Part shown: positions 1-12,663 of the stretch, one piece after another | How the letters are laid out: each line of letters opens with the position of its first letter | Position numbering within the stretch: the first letter of the stretch is position 1 | Position numbers and translations under genes: made by a program | The notes under the pieces: generated by a model | Seen by the model: only the letters and a program-made list of their open reading frames with translations | Database searches by the model: none | What the model was told of the DNA's origin: nothing | Assembly: GCA_963682055.1 (NCBI GenBank) | Contig: OY821740.1 | Location: 9,673,314 to 9,737,313, forward strand | Reading direction: 5' to 3' | From: Primula veris | Taxonomy: Eukaryota; Streptophyta; Magnoliopsida; Ericales; Primulaceae | Length of the DNA stretch: 64,000 nucleotides

Positions 1-502
1 GCCTATTACATGCCGTCAAATGGATATAATCCACAGATGCAGGTGAATCCCAACATTGACAGAGCGGATATCCCTCTCCAACACCATATTAAAATCCCTT
101 ACACCTTTCCATAAAATGACTTAGTATTGGTATTACTTCCTTTGGTGCGTATGAAATGACCTAATGTGAGGATGAAGGAAAGTCCTTACAAACTGTGAAG
201 TATATCTAATCGAGGTGAGGCAAATAACGACGATCTTACTTGAATGTTATATCCTTCCCCATTAGTAATAGACTAACAGGGAAGGTCTTTCAATTTTAGA
301 TGGAAGAGCCCGTTAATTATGAGTGTTGGACCAGGGCGGTTAAATTTTATATAACCTATGACAGCAAGCATGTCATTTATTTTTCTTATTTAAAAAAGGG
401 TTTCAATCTGTAGTTCGAAGTCCCACAATATCATGGTATTAGAAACCCAACAAAGAAGAACAAGGTTAATAAAGACGATGCTGCTTCAAATCAAGACTTT
501 AC
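1..502 (-). other. UGGT intron 27 (partial), contents unrecognised
   Basis: The exon ending at 503 is followed by a GT donor. Translating the remaining 500 bases on the minus strand does not give the next family segment (expected soon after the ALALTG end of exon 27), so the intron appears longer than 500 bp. The sequence is more GC-balanced than neighbouring introns and could be a transposon fragment, but no ends were seen. Confidence 0.5.
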
Positions 503-3500
503 CAGTGAGGGCAAGGGCTTCAAGTTCAAATACTGCTTGTAACGTCCTTGTGTCACCAAGGTTCTCAAGCAATATATTATCCAGGTCATGGCTGTTAAAT
601 TAACCCCAAGAAGAAAAGAGACAAGAAACAAAGTTAACAATAAATCATAAATTTCAACAATTACTGTTTAAAATCTTTGGACAATTTGGAGATATCTTGC
701 TAGACATTGAGTAAAGAACATACACAGCAATCACAGGCTCGACAAGCCATGGCTCGGGAACATCTAGATTCATGGTGAGGGTTTTTGACAATGGCATATT
801 TGCAAAAAATGCTTTGGGACCATAAACTGTTTGATCAGTGCCACTGAAATCATCCTGCAAATTTGTGGTAGACAAGAGAAATACAAGATAACTCAAAAAA
901 TGAAAACTATCAAAGCATTTTGATAGATCGAGCTAATAATCATTAAGAGTGGGGTGTAAAAGAGTTACCATTGTGGGAATAACATATCTGTAATAATTCT
1001 TCAAAGGAAGATCAACCATGGAACTCTGCAATGTTTACCCAAAAATGAGCGCATTGAATTTTAAAATGATACAATATAGGACTGCTGGATAAACCAGTTA
1101 GAACCTTTTTTTTAAAGTAACTATACCGCATGTTAAAGTAAAGAGGTTGTTTGACTGTAGCTTAAAATGGTTAGTTTATTTGTTTATTTTTAAAACGAAT
1201 AATTTTTCCACTAGCAAATGCTGGCTTTCCAGCTTTTGTAATTGTAGCAAAGCTACAGTCTCCTCAAAATTAAATGTTGTTAATACTAAATTTGAATCTT
1301 AAATATTCCAAATTCACATTTTGGAAAGTCTTAAGCCAGCCTATGCCTTGGTCTACCAAAAGTGAGCTCAACTTATATCACTCGGCCTTTTCGACCACCT
1401 AGAAATATCAGTGTCAAAGTTTAAAAGTAGCAACTAAACAAACAGATAGTTCGAAGATACTAAAGGATAGTGTAAATTTGCAAATGAGAACAAGAATTTA
1501 CTAAAGAACACTGATATGTACACCAGTTACCCTGAGATTACATCAGAAGGACCACTTGTGTAATTGACTAATTTCAGAATTTACAACTTGGTCCTTCTTA
1601 AATGAAAAGGGTGCAATTTCAAAATGAGGGAATTGACTTACCAATGGATTTAATACAAGCCTCATGCTTGGCTTAATGCTTTTCCACAAAATGCGAAGAA
1701 TCGATGACAACTTTTGACCAGAGGCACTCAGAGGATCAATAACAGCATCTATGTGAATGCTACTGTTTTCGTTATTTAAAATAACAGCACTGTAAAAAAT
1801 CCAACAAAAACAAGAGAAATCAACTCCAAAAAAATATACACATATTTAAGTACATACCGATAAAGCAAGAACTGTGATAACAAAAACAGAAATAAACTAC
1901 GAGGTTGAGATAAGTGAATTAAACTGGTTTTGTTCTCAGATGAAAGCTTCCTACCTGTAATCCGCGTACAGAACTTCAAAACGAGCACCCTCGGAACTTC
2001 TTTCTCGAGTAGAAAGTGAAGATGTGACCAACATAGTTACGTCACTGAGAAATCCACTGCAAGAAGAAATTATCTATTAGAAAAAGGTGGTTGCAAGCGG
2101 ACAAGAAACATCACCTACAAAGTGAGACTAATGCTTAAAATTCTCTGGAGAAGAGGATGACTTGTCGAATATCACAACACAGTATAAAGTATAAACTACA
2201 TCGTCCATGCTTTAAGCAAACACGTAAAGATAGAACGAGCACAAGGGCATGTAATAAACTAAGAAAACAGAGTTTCTCCTCAGGCTTTAGGGTAACTGTC
2301 TTTAGGCATGTAAGAATATATTATATTTGATATTCTTTTCATCTTCTTTTACTAGAAAAAAAATAGCTAAAACTGGAGTCAGAAACCTATTGTGATCTAA
2401 ATATAAATCTTATTTTATACTACGTCATTTTTCCCAAATAGGCTGCAAACATTACCAAAGATTAAGTGCGAGAAAAAAATAGAAATAGCAAACCTTGTCA
2501 GTCTATCAGGATCGATGTCCTCCCACTTTACTTCGTCAATAACATCAACAATATGCTTTATTCTGTGCTTATATTCTAATAATTCAAGAAGATGCAAATC
2601 ATGACTCAAGAACGAAGAGTCGCCTAGTTTGAGTACCTACCATGAACCAGATCAGACATAAACCAACTATAGTCAATTATTACCATAAACTAAAGGGTTA
2701 ACAGAACACGTAGCAATATCAACAAATTTGGTAAAAGGTCACACTAAATAATTATAACTCACCCTTCCATTAGTAATAACTGCATTAGTCCCAGGTTCAA
2801 TGCCAAATCGCCTGTAAACAAATTTTCTAACCTGCAAAACAAATTTTGAGTTAAGTTGTAGCATAGTTTTTGTTATAGCCTCGTGTAAATTCTAATATAA
2901 AGAAGCTACAGAGAAAACATAGTATGTACCTTACCCAGTCGACTTCGTAACTCTTTAACAGATAATTCAGAGAGAGCTACTCGAATATTCTTCGATGGCA
3001 ACTCATTTGAGTGGGCAATATCACATATTTTGTCGATAAATACTTGACTATTTTCAGCTGATATAGCCGATGGAACCATTTCTCTATCATAATATGAACA
3101 CAGTTGGTCCAGAAAATCCAAAACGTTTTCCTTGTGACTGCAAGGCCCCACATAAAAATTCAGGCAGTATAGATGTAAATAAATATGATTGACATGTAGA
3201 ATTATGGTCTATATATCGGAGGCAGCTTTATTGTTTTGAATGGCAGTTTTGTAATGTTTTGCCTATAATCACTCACACGAAAATGATTACCTCCGTATAT
3301 TATATTATGAGTATATACACAAATAACTATTGCTCGTATTGAAGTACCTGTATGATGAGGTAGCAATTTCAGCCGCCTTTACAAAGAGAAGACCGCTGAA
3401 ATCTAAACCAGGAATTGTATTGAATAAAATCCCTATGCGAGCAATTTTAGAACCTTTACTCTGTGAAAATAGCAAAAAGTCTCAACCGCTTGTAATGTAT

Positions 3501-5400
3501 AAAAAAACGATAAGCAAATAGCATACAACTAAAGCTTGCCACTGCATTGTCGTAACCACGTTGCATAATGCAATCATATATCGTAGAATGTATATATATA
3601 CAAACATACAAACTCGAGTAGCTTTGCAGCTTTGTCCTACTAACAAAATCTTAGGTTGAGCCTGGAAGCAAGATGTTAGGACTGATTTAGCAATCACGGT
3701 AATCGGCAAAGAATGAACATATACTTAGAATGGAAGAAGAATCAAACCATAAATCTGAATCGACTCAAGATTAAATGAAAAACAAACATTACCAGGTAAC
3801 GAATTCCTTCATGGAAAAACTTGATCCCTTTCTTTGAAGTGACATCTACGGTGAGAAGATGAGTTACAGGTTTCAAGTCGTCCAACGCTGGCAAATTGGA
3901 ATAAAAGAACCACAAACTCGATAAATCAATAAGATATATAAGTCCAAAATAAATGTTATGATGCTTAAAATCGCCTTAAGAGTTACTGAATACTTGCAAA
4001 ATCAAATTATAGAATATATAAAAATCCAAAGCAAATTGTGGTAAAGCTTACTTTCTGGGGAGTGCAAGTAACTGATATCATTTAGCACAGAATCTTTGTC
4101 GATAATTTCTGTTGACAACGATACATATTTCGGTTTATCCTTTCCATCAGCTATTATCTACACCAACCACAAAACATATGAACATCAATAATAACATAGT
4201 TGAAGGCAAAAACCTCAAAGATTAACAAGAAAATTTTCTAATTTCAATTGAATACCTGAAGGTTGTATCGTGGAACTCCACTTTCTGACAAAAACTTGTT
4301 TAGCACATCAGTTTGAGAATTTATATGGCCATAATAAATTTGTTCCTGAATTCTAGGAAGCTCATCATTCATGGCGTTCAAAATTGCATCCTGGCAATGG
4401 GGAAAAGGAAATAAAAACGAGTTTATTACATAGGATATTTAATTTATATACTGTCACTTCTGTATATCTACAGATATCATAGACTAATTTTCATCATAGA
4501 AGCTGTTTGTGTGCTAAATAAAATAATAAGTCCCTTGTTTTGAGGACGTGTAAACCATAAGAAGAAGAAAATCAAGTACCTCATTCGCATCACCAACGAG
4601 ACCATTCATCAAGTGGCAACATTGAAGCTTAGCTAAGCCAAGTTTAAAAACAAACATGGAACTTTCTTCGGATTCTTTGCTGAAAAGTTTCTCCTTTTCC
4701 AATTTCAACAAAGTATCTTGCGGTGGAGATTTAACCTTAGGTCTTCAAAAGAGAAATAAGAGTAGGTATAAAATTCAAAGTTAAAGAAACAAAAGTGAAA
4801 CCAAAATAGAGATACTTACAACAATGTTTCAACAAATGCACCCTCGACATGATGCATCTCAACAGCATCCTCAGAATCTCCAGACTCCATCCGCAATTTA
4901 TTGACCTGAAGCAAACACAAATCTCGTAATAAATAAGCTAGCCTTCAATTTTGAGCATAGGGTGCTTATTATACTTATAGTTGATCAAAACCGTTATTTA
5001 TGTCAATTCTAATGATGATCAAAAGTTTTAGTGTTTATTACAATTTTTTAATAAAAGTTTGGGAAAATTATTGTTTACTACACCGACCTATTGGTGGTTA
5101 AGAAAACGCATACCCACCTTTTAACATTAACGATTTCCATACTCAGTTATATGATTTCGTCAAAACAGCAAACCACAACTAACTTCCGTTAACTTTTTTA
5201 ACGGAAATTTGGTCACATGCCAGCACATGTGCGTTTTTAAGGGACAATATTGTCATTTCCCATATTAAATAAAGTGAACCATTAGATCTGATCTAAAGGT
5301 CGAAAACAATGACAAATCTGGACCGTTTAAATTTGATCCAAAGGTTAAAACTAACTTTACCAATACATACAGATATATATTTATACACACATATAGATAC

Positions 5401-5435
<35 letters not shown>

Positions 5436-8400
5436 GCGGGGGAGGATATTCGATGAAAGAATCGACAGCGACGGGGGCAGAGACAGCGGTGGCGGAGCTA
5501 CAGGAATAGTTTGGTCGCTAATAGCTAGGATATATATACATACAAATAGATGCAGACATATATATATATATATATATATCGTATATTGATTTATGTATAC
5601 GCATAACGGTATACATACATAAAGCCAATGGCGGCCAATGATGGCGATGATGGGTCCTACTGACTGTGCCGGTGGCAGTGGCAGCGGTGGTGTTCTCTCC
5701 CTCCCTCTATCTATCTATCTCTCTCTCGCTCTCTCTATATATATAAAATGGCGTGGCATTGTAAATAGGAAAGAAAAGCAAGGGTAAATCTGTCATTTAC
5801 CTATTTCCGTTATGTTTTTTAACGGCGGTATGTTAATTGGAGGATGTGCGTTAGGTGGGTATGCAAATTATTAATCTTGAAAGGTGGGCATGCAGTTCCT
5901 TAACTGCCAATAGATCAGTGTAGTAAACAATATTTTCCCTAAAAGTTTCAGTGATTATGAAACGAGAACATTTGTTTGGCAAGTTTAAAAAATATTTACA
6001 TTTTTAGTATCTACAGAAAGTACAAAAGGTAAAATCGGAAAATTTAGTGGATGAGAGCATGTTGTGATGAGAATTCGGGAAAGATTAGAATTTGGAAGTA
6101 CTCACATTGCCCAGGAACTGGAAAGCAATTTGATTTCCATGATTTTCCTTAATGTACAGAAAAAATCGTATAATCTGCAAAATAAAGAGAAAAGGGGCAT
6201 CAGTTGTTTCATCCAAGAGATACCAAATAGATGAAATTGAAGAAAGAAAGCAGAAAGGGAAGCACCATCTATACGCCAGAGAAAAAAAAGAACAATAAGA
6301 CAATGGTCTTCCGACTAACTTCACTACAGCTTTCAACCTCATACTAGAAAACTGAGATGAAATCAAAACCCCCAGTCAGCACCAAAAATAGAAAAAAAAA
6401 TTGTAACATAATCTGTCTTAATCAATTCAAAGGCTGACCATTAGATTGGAGGCAAGAAGATACACACATACTGTCACTGAACACCAAGCGCAGTTTTCCG
6501 GATCTAATATATTGTTCTTTTAGTGTTTTACTGCCTCAATTGGATTAATAATCTAGGAATGAGATATGCTAGCACTAAATGATTTACCCTTTTGTGGGAC
6601 CAATGAAGTACTAGTCCAATCCAAAATATTAGAAAAGACTTTAACAAACACCTCCTTACAAAAAACAAGAAATTAATGAAATAGAAAACAAGCTTACCGA
6701 ACTGGATATATCTTCCCGATCTACAAGATCCAGAGGAGCATCCCCGCCATTTATTTCAATTGCGTTGATGAGCTTTCCAGAATATAATATTACGCCAAAT
6801 CTCATGGGAAAACTATTCTCGTATAAGGAAATAATTGTGCCGATTGACTAAAAGTATCACCAAAAATAAAATATACATTAGTCATTCTTATAGCCGAAAC
6901 TGTAGGACATAAGAGCTGAAAAGAAACAATAATGACTTACCTCAATCCCACATGTGGACCCTGGATCCAAGACAAAAACCGAATGGAATAGATTCTTACG
7001 TATGTAACGTAACTGCCCAGGGTAGACAGGCATCAAAAGCTGCAGCAGAGAAATAAATACAAAATAGCATTACACATGAAGGTAAGAGATATTCAGATTT
7101 TCTTATATATTGTTTTTTTTAACTTAATTCCTAAGATCCCATCAAAATTATTCCCATTTTATCGTGCTGTATACTATTCTTCAGGCATATCCTAAATCAG
7201 TATCTTATGACCATCAATGATTTCAGTTTTAGTCTTTTAGAAACAGCTGGGCAACAAAAAAACAGCTTATTGAAGTGTAAGTGCATCAAAGTGATTCGAG
7301 TTTAAAAGCAGTTTGCCGATAATAAAAATATCAGTTTACTGAAGCGTATTGCCTATCAAAAGTGAAATTGGTTTATTGATTGATATGCAAAACAAAAAAA
7401 TATCACAAGTATCACTAAATGAGAAACAAGTTATTCATAGGGACCAAACAATAATAAAGTCTTCCACAAATCACTTAAATGGTAACTTCTAATAAATTAA
7501 AAGGAAGATTTACATCATTAAGGTTGCTCCGCCATCTCTTGTACATTGCATCTTCTTCCAAGTTATTGAGATAATGAACATGATCATCTGATCGAAAATC
7601 CACACGGAATGCACTTGATTCTGAAGGAGGTAAAGTTGATAGGAGTGTCCTCACTGTGCTTGGAGGTAACTACATGTTCAGCAAACAAAGATAAACTCAT
7701 GTGTTTGGACTTTGGACTAAACAGATAACTATTTACATAATCAAATCCGAATACCAAACCAACAACAAACAGCACGTGATTTGCTGATTCGTCGATACAA
7801 ACCAAAGAAAATGCCGGCTCTTATAATCAAGCATGTTATTTTTAGAGAAAAGGAGGATATCGAGGAAAGCAAGCAAGGAATCAGCCAAAGTAGCATATAT
7901 AGGAATCAGCAAGCAAACAAGTTACCTTCAACTTTGAATACTGATCAGCCAAGGATAGCTCTTGATGAACCATATCGACTAATCTGTGAAGCAGAAAATC
8001 CAATCAAATGTTAATTGTCAAGAGATCCATGTGTAACAAAAAACCTTGACGACCTCAAACAAATGACAACAAACTTAAAACGATAAAACACAATGAGCAA
8101 GAAGAGAATATAATAAACTTGAAAGACATTATATTCTTACGACGAGTCAAGAAAAGAAAGCATTACTGATAAAGGTCAATATCTTCAATATTAAGTAATG
8201 CGCCATTCAAGGCCATCAAGGACTTGCCAGGAGGAACCATCCTCTGGTTTGCAACTATTTCGTCTTTAACAGACTCATTAAGCTGCACATAATTACAGTT
8301 CATCAATATTGAATTAGCCCGGGAAAATGGAACTAACTATGGACTATATGCATTTGAAGTATTTTGCACTCCAGATATTATTGTTTGCCCAGAAAGTTTT

Positions 8401-11400
8401 ACCTTCATGCGTGACAAGGAAGAGACCACACTGGGAAAATTTTGATTTATTTCTTGCATCAATTGCAGCGGATCAGAAGCATGAACAATTCTTTGAGCAG
8501 TTTGGTGCCCTAAATCTGTGGGGCAAAACCAAAATGAACTGATTTAACAGAGGTCGGAACAAGAGGTATGGGTTCTTTTGGTTGCAACTTTTACACTAAA
8601 TAGCTGGACTTTTTTTAGATAGTCGATAGAGTCGAGTGCATCTAATCTCAGAAATAAGCCGGATAATCATCACATGAACTGGTTTATTGACTACGTGAAA
8701 AGTAAAAGTAAGATAAAAAAATATTATAAAATTTTACAAGCCAACGAATAAGTTGTAGTCAGTTATAAGATAGTTTAAATAACTTACAAGCAAACAAAAA
8801 GATGGTTTCAGCTTTTAAGCTCAGTTTTTTTCCCTTTCTAGCTTAAATGCTAGGCTCTATTTAAATTTTAAAAGCTGGGATTTTCTGGTATTTTGGCCTG
8901 AAAAGCTAACAGCTCTAAGCTGGATGAACCCAATTTTTTATAGAATCCAACTTCTTTGCTTAAAAACTACAGCCAATCAATTGCTTATCATATTGGTAGG
9001 TAGTTTACCCTTCAATTCCCACACATCAAGTGTATCAGATACTGTTGATGAGAGAAGAGAGTCTCTGAAAGCCATTACTTCAGAAGTCAGCTCGGGTTTC
9101 CTTTCCTGCAGGATAATAAGAGGTCAATGGATAATAATAATAATTATTATAATTATAATAATAATAGTGATAAGCATGAATCAACCAATTTCTGGTAAAA
9201 GATCAACACAAAAAAGCATTTGCGAAAAGTTAGAAACAAACCAGAATTTTAGAGAAGATAAACCCTCTGACGTCTTGGCTGAGATCTTCGGTGTGAGGAT
9301 CTTCGAGCGTTACACCTGCACCTCAAACATCAGAAGTCTAAGACCATAACTCAGCAAACAAACAAATAACGAATGCAAGCTTGCACGTCCACAGCGTGTA
9401 CGCATTCCCCCCTCCCGCAGTCTATCTCAAATTCTAACCTACTGAGGACAACTTCCAAATAAATTTGATGCCCGCTAAACTTTATAACGGACTCTCTCCA
9501 TCACTAAAAGACAACCACTCTTATTTTCACATAGATTAAGAAAATCTAATCAATGTAGCTAAAACATTGAATTGCCTCCCTAGAATACTTACTTCACCAT
9601 CTACAGATGCTATCAAACTAACCCTATTATAACTTAATGATAAATGACAATGTTCAAAAAATGATCCAAATGGTAAAAGTGTCACTCTTAACTGATTTTT
9701 TAATGAGTGAACTGAACTATGATTTGGGACATTAAAATAGAAATGTGAACTATATTCTATGGACAGATGGCGTCATGGCTGTTATTCTCTCTTGCAGCAA
9801 TTAACAATATAGAAGTGGAAAAACAACGTTTGGGTAGACCTTGTTCAAGGATCAAGTGGAAAACAAGAATATGAAGATCTCAATACCTTTTTTAATAGCA
9901 CTGTCATCCATAGCCTTGTATTCCATGTTTTTCAGAGCAAGTTCAACACCATAACCACCTAAATTTACAGGATCGGTTGCCCCAATTGCGGAACAATGTC
10001 CATTTTCCATTTCACAGCCCGAAGGTAAAACAGGTCTCACAACATATTTAATTTTTCCCTGGAAGTTGAGATAGCTCGTATCAGTAGATAACACATTAGC
10101 ATATAAGAAACGGCAATAACTATGTATGATAGATAATGTGGAAGCTAAACGAATGAAATAAAAGTTTGTATCGTCCTGAAACTTGTTTCACTCAGATATT
10201 GTCCCTATTGATCTGAAGACCAACCTCTTCACTTTCCTTGTTATTTTTTTCTTTTTCCACATTTAATTTTTTTTCCTACAAGAAAGATAATTCATATTTT
10301 CTGATTCATGTATCTACAAAAAAAAAAAACTTGAATGTCTTATTTGCAGGTCAACCCGACCGTCTTGTAGCATAGTTTTCCACAATCTTCTCTTGTTTAT
10401 TTTTTGGGAACTGTGAGTGACACAAATGCCCGACTAAGTATTGGAAACCCTTTCAATGCACAAATATTCCTATAATGACAAACGTCACCAGCGATTACCT
10501 TTCACTAGTAGTACTTTTAAAACAGGGTACGACACTTCTTTTGCAACTACTACTTCAATACAAGTCTACAGAGTAAGAAACCTCATCCTTAAAGAAATCA
10601 ATCCAAGCCTCTTTAAACGCAAATTGAAAGGCAGAAATCATAAAAAACTTGGGAAATCATAAGATGTCATTCCTGCAATGAAATGTGGGACAATTGTAAA
10701 ACAGAAAAGCTAGGATAGCAATATGTTTATACCTCTTTGGCTGCTGCTTGCAACGCTAGATGAAATTCTTTGAAGCATTTAGTCCCGAGTGCTCCATATA
10801 AGATTGCAGCAGAACTTCCTATTTCGGAATCAAAATGAACATGATCAAATTCATAAAGATCGGGCTGTAGGGACGAGTCCACAGTCCTGCAATAAAATAA
10901 TATATTGTCATGAGAAATGAGAAATTAGAATATATATTATCATCAAGAGACAAATATTGGACTTACTTCCTAACTTGTCTCAAGGAAAAGCTTGGTTCTC
11001 AATTAATGGTACCTTTTAGGACATACACTACAATCAACAGTATTTTAATTGGCTTAGTGTTCAATAAACTGATAACTGATAACTGATTTCACTTTTGATG
11101 AGCATACACTACAATTAACAGTATTTTAATTGGCTTAGTGTTCGATAAACTTCAATAAGCTGGTTTTGGATATACTAGTGTAGAGTCTCCCGTACCACTA
11201 AATAGAAATGACAAATTTCGCTAGCACTTAATGAGTAAGTAGTTCAAAAATTGTTAAGTAATTGGATTTGTCCAAATAACAGCCCAATACACATCCTACA
11301 ACAAATCTTTATCAAAAAAAAAAAACATGAATCAATGTAAAATCTTGGATTGCAACTTACGATTCGTTAGGGTTTTGCAACCAACTTTGAAACTCAGCAA

Positions 11401-12663
11401 CGTTGAAAAACTGCTCCGCACCAGTATCCACCCAACAACACTTTCCCCCGGGACTTTTCGGATTCATCCCTCTTAACAAAGACTCTACCTTTTCTCCTTT
11501 GGTGTTCTCATTAGTTTCAACATCACTTGAACTAGGGTTGACCTCGTCGTACAAAGGGAATGAAGAGAGAGATTCTATTGCTAATTGCCTGTATAACACT
11601 AATCTAGGGGATGCTGATCGAAGAGTTAAGGAAAACTCAAAAAGCGACAACATGTCGTCACCTAGTAGAGATTTCCCAAGTTTAACAATTTTCTTTAAAC
11701 AGTCTTTGGCTGTAGAGGAATCAACATCTTCGTTTTGATGCCAAATGTCTATGAACTCCCAATAAAGGTCTTTCCATTCCTTGGACAGCAATTCTCTATA
11801 AAACAAGCATGTATAAATAAAAACCCGGAAATGGAGGAGCTAAATGCCAAAGTCCTAGTTTTTTTTTTTATAAACGAACTTGCTGACAAATATTGATTAC
11901 AAGTCTGATTATGGATTCAGATAACCTGATTTTGCATTGATATAGCAACCCAACCGAACCAATAATCAATATTTTAAAGAGTAAAAAATAACAAAATTAG
12001 ACAACAACGCTGATCAGAAAATAACCCAATTCTAGCATTGATGTAGCAAACGCAGATACGCAATTAAACCCATAATCATGATTCCGAAGAAAAAAAAAAA
12101 AAAAAATTAAGCAACAAACATAATCAGAAAAAAAAAAACCCAAATCAAGCATCAATATATCAAACTCAATAACGCCCATAATTATAATTTGGAACGAATA
12201 AACAAACAAAAATAAGCAACAAAAAACAATCACAAAAATAACCCAATTCTAACATTGGTATATCAAACCCAATTAAACCCATAATCATAATTATGATGGG
12301 GAAAAAATAAAAGCAACAAAAATAATCAGAAAAATAAAACCAATTCTAGCTTTGATATATCAAACCCAATTAAATAATTCTGACGGAAGAGAAAGTTAAG
12401 TAACAAAAATAATCAGAAAGATAATCTAACTCCATTATTGCTATACCAAACATAATTAAACACATAAACATAAAATTTAAAAACAAAATAAGAACATACC
12501 CAGCTTCTAAAAGCAGTGGAGTACCAGGCCAATTGGCCTTAAGTGCCACCTGTACATTTTTAGGCCTAGTGGAGCTATTAACCGATACTATAAACCCAGT
12601 TAGATAGAGAAAAATAACAAGAGCTATCGGTGATCGAAACCCAGATCGGAATCGGATCCCCAT
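503..12663 (-). CDS. UGGT: UDP-glucose:glycoprotein glucosyltransferase (UGGT/EBS1), N-terminal 27 exons, 3' end outside window
   Basis: ER-lumen folding sensor that reglucosylates misfolded N-glycoproteins for the calnexin/calreticulin cycle; in Arabidopsis this family member is EBS1. Exons (minus strand, 5' to 3'): 12663-12500, 11795-11361, 10886-10733, 10058-9887, 9315-9242, 9105-9009, 8515-8403, 8282-8167, 7983-7926, 7669-7514, 7039-6941, 6847-6698, 6174-6106, 4905-4820, 4742-4580, 4390-4256, 4157-4052, 3887-3793, 3460-3348, 3137-2930, 2831-2763, 2636-2494, 2056-1955, 1789-1642, 1025-969, 854-724, 591-503. All junctions are GT/AG and all phases agree, giving 3502 nt (1167 codons + 1). The start [11 protein letters not shown] leads a hydrophobic signal peptide (about residues 12-30). 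The rest matches the thioredoxin-like sensor part of the family, with landmarks [35 protein letters not shown] and [20 protein letters not shown]. The GT24 catalytic domain (family length about 1600 aa) would lie left of base 1. No frameshift or stop was found. Identity is very secure; single exon edges are less so. Confidence 0.95.
5061..5939. mobile_element. Non-autonomous Mutator-like element (MULE) in UGGT intron 13
   Basis: This 879-bp element is bounded by a perfect 9-bp direct repeat TAAAAGTTT (5052-5060 and 5940-5948). Its ends are inverted repeats of about 60 bp: the left begins GGGAAAATTATTGTTTACTA, and the reverse complement of the right begins GGGAAAATATTGTTTACTAC; both continue with TATTGG and a shared CCCACCTT. 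Long inverted ends plus a 9-bp duplication are the Mutator hallmark. The interior has AT and CT microsatellites (about 5400-5430, 5555-5580, 5700-5745) and a GC-richer patch (5440-5510, 5625-5695), with no transposase. It lies wholly within the intron between exons 6174-6106 and 4905-4820, so the coding sequence is untouched. Confidence 0.85.
8570..8925. repeat. AT-rich intronic sequence with AAGCT/AGCTT-rich inverted motifs, possible MITE
   Basis: UGGT intron 6 contains recurring AAGCTGG, AGCTTTTAAGCT and AGCTCTAAGC words. Similar words occur at 7210-7450 and 59660-59830. This looks like a degenerate small DNA transposon, but no clear ends or target duplication were found. Confidence 0.25.
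10985..11165. repeat. Direct duplication in UGGT intron 2
   Basis: Two near-identical copies of about 80 bp, each containing CATACACTACAAT, CAACAG/TAACAG, TATTTTAATTGGCTTAGTG and TTC(A/G)ATAAACT, lie head to tail at about 11022-11080 and 11104-11160. Intronic with no coding effect. Confidence 0.7.
11930..12480. repeat. Degenerate minisatellite in UGGT intron 1
   Basis: About five imperfect copies of a unit near 100 bp recur. Each carries AGCAACAAA, AATAATCAGAAAA, ACCCAATTCTAGC, ATTGATATATCAAACCCAAT and CCATAATCATAATT-like words, with A-tracts of varying length between copies. It fills most of the first intron, just downstream of exon 1, and makes spurious short reading frames. Confidence 0.75.

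Noticed and set aside
1139..1265. Possible tiny MITE with GACTGTAGCTT / AAGCTACAGTC ends in a UGGT intron
   Set aside because: Inverted match of only about 11 bp and no target duplication; could be chance in AT-rich DNA.
11403..11738. 111-aa plus-strand frame
   Set aside because: Lies opposite UGGT exon 2 and is its antisense shadow.
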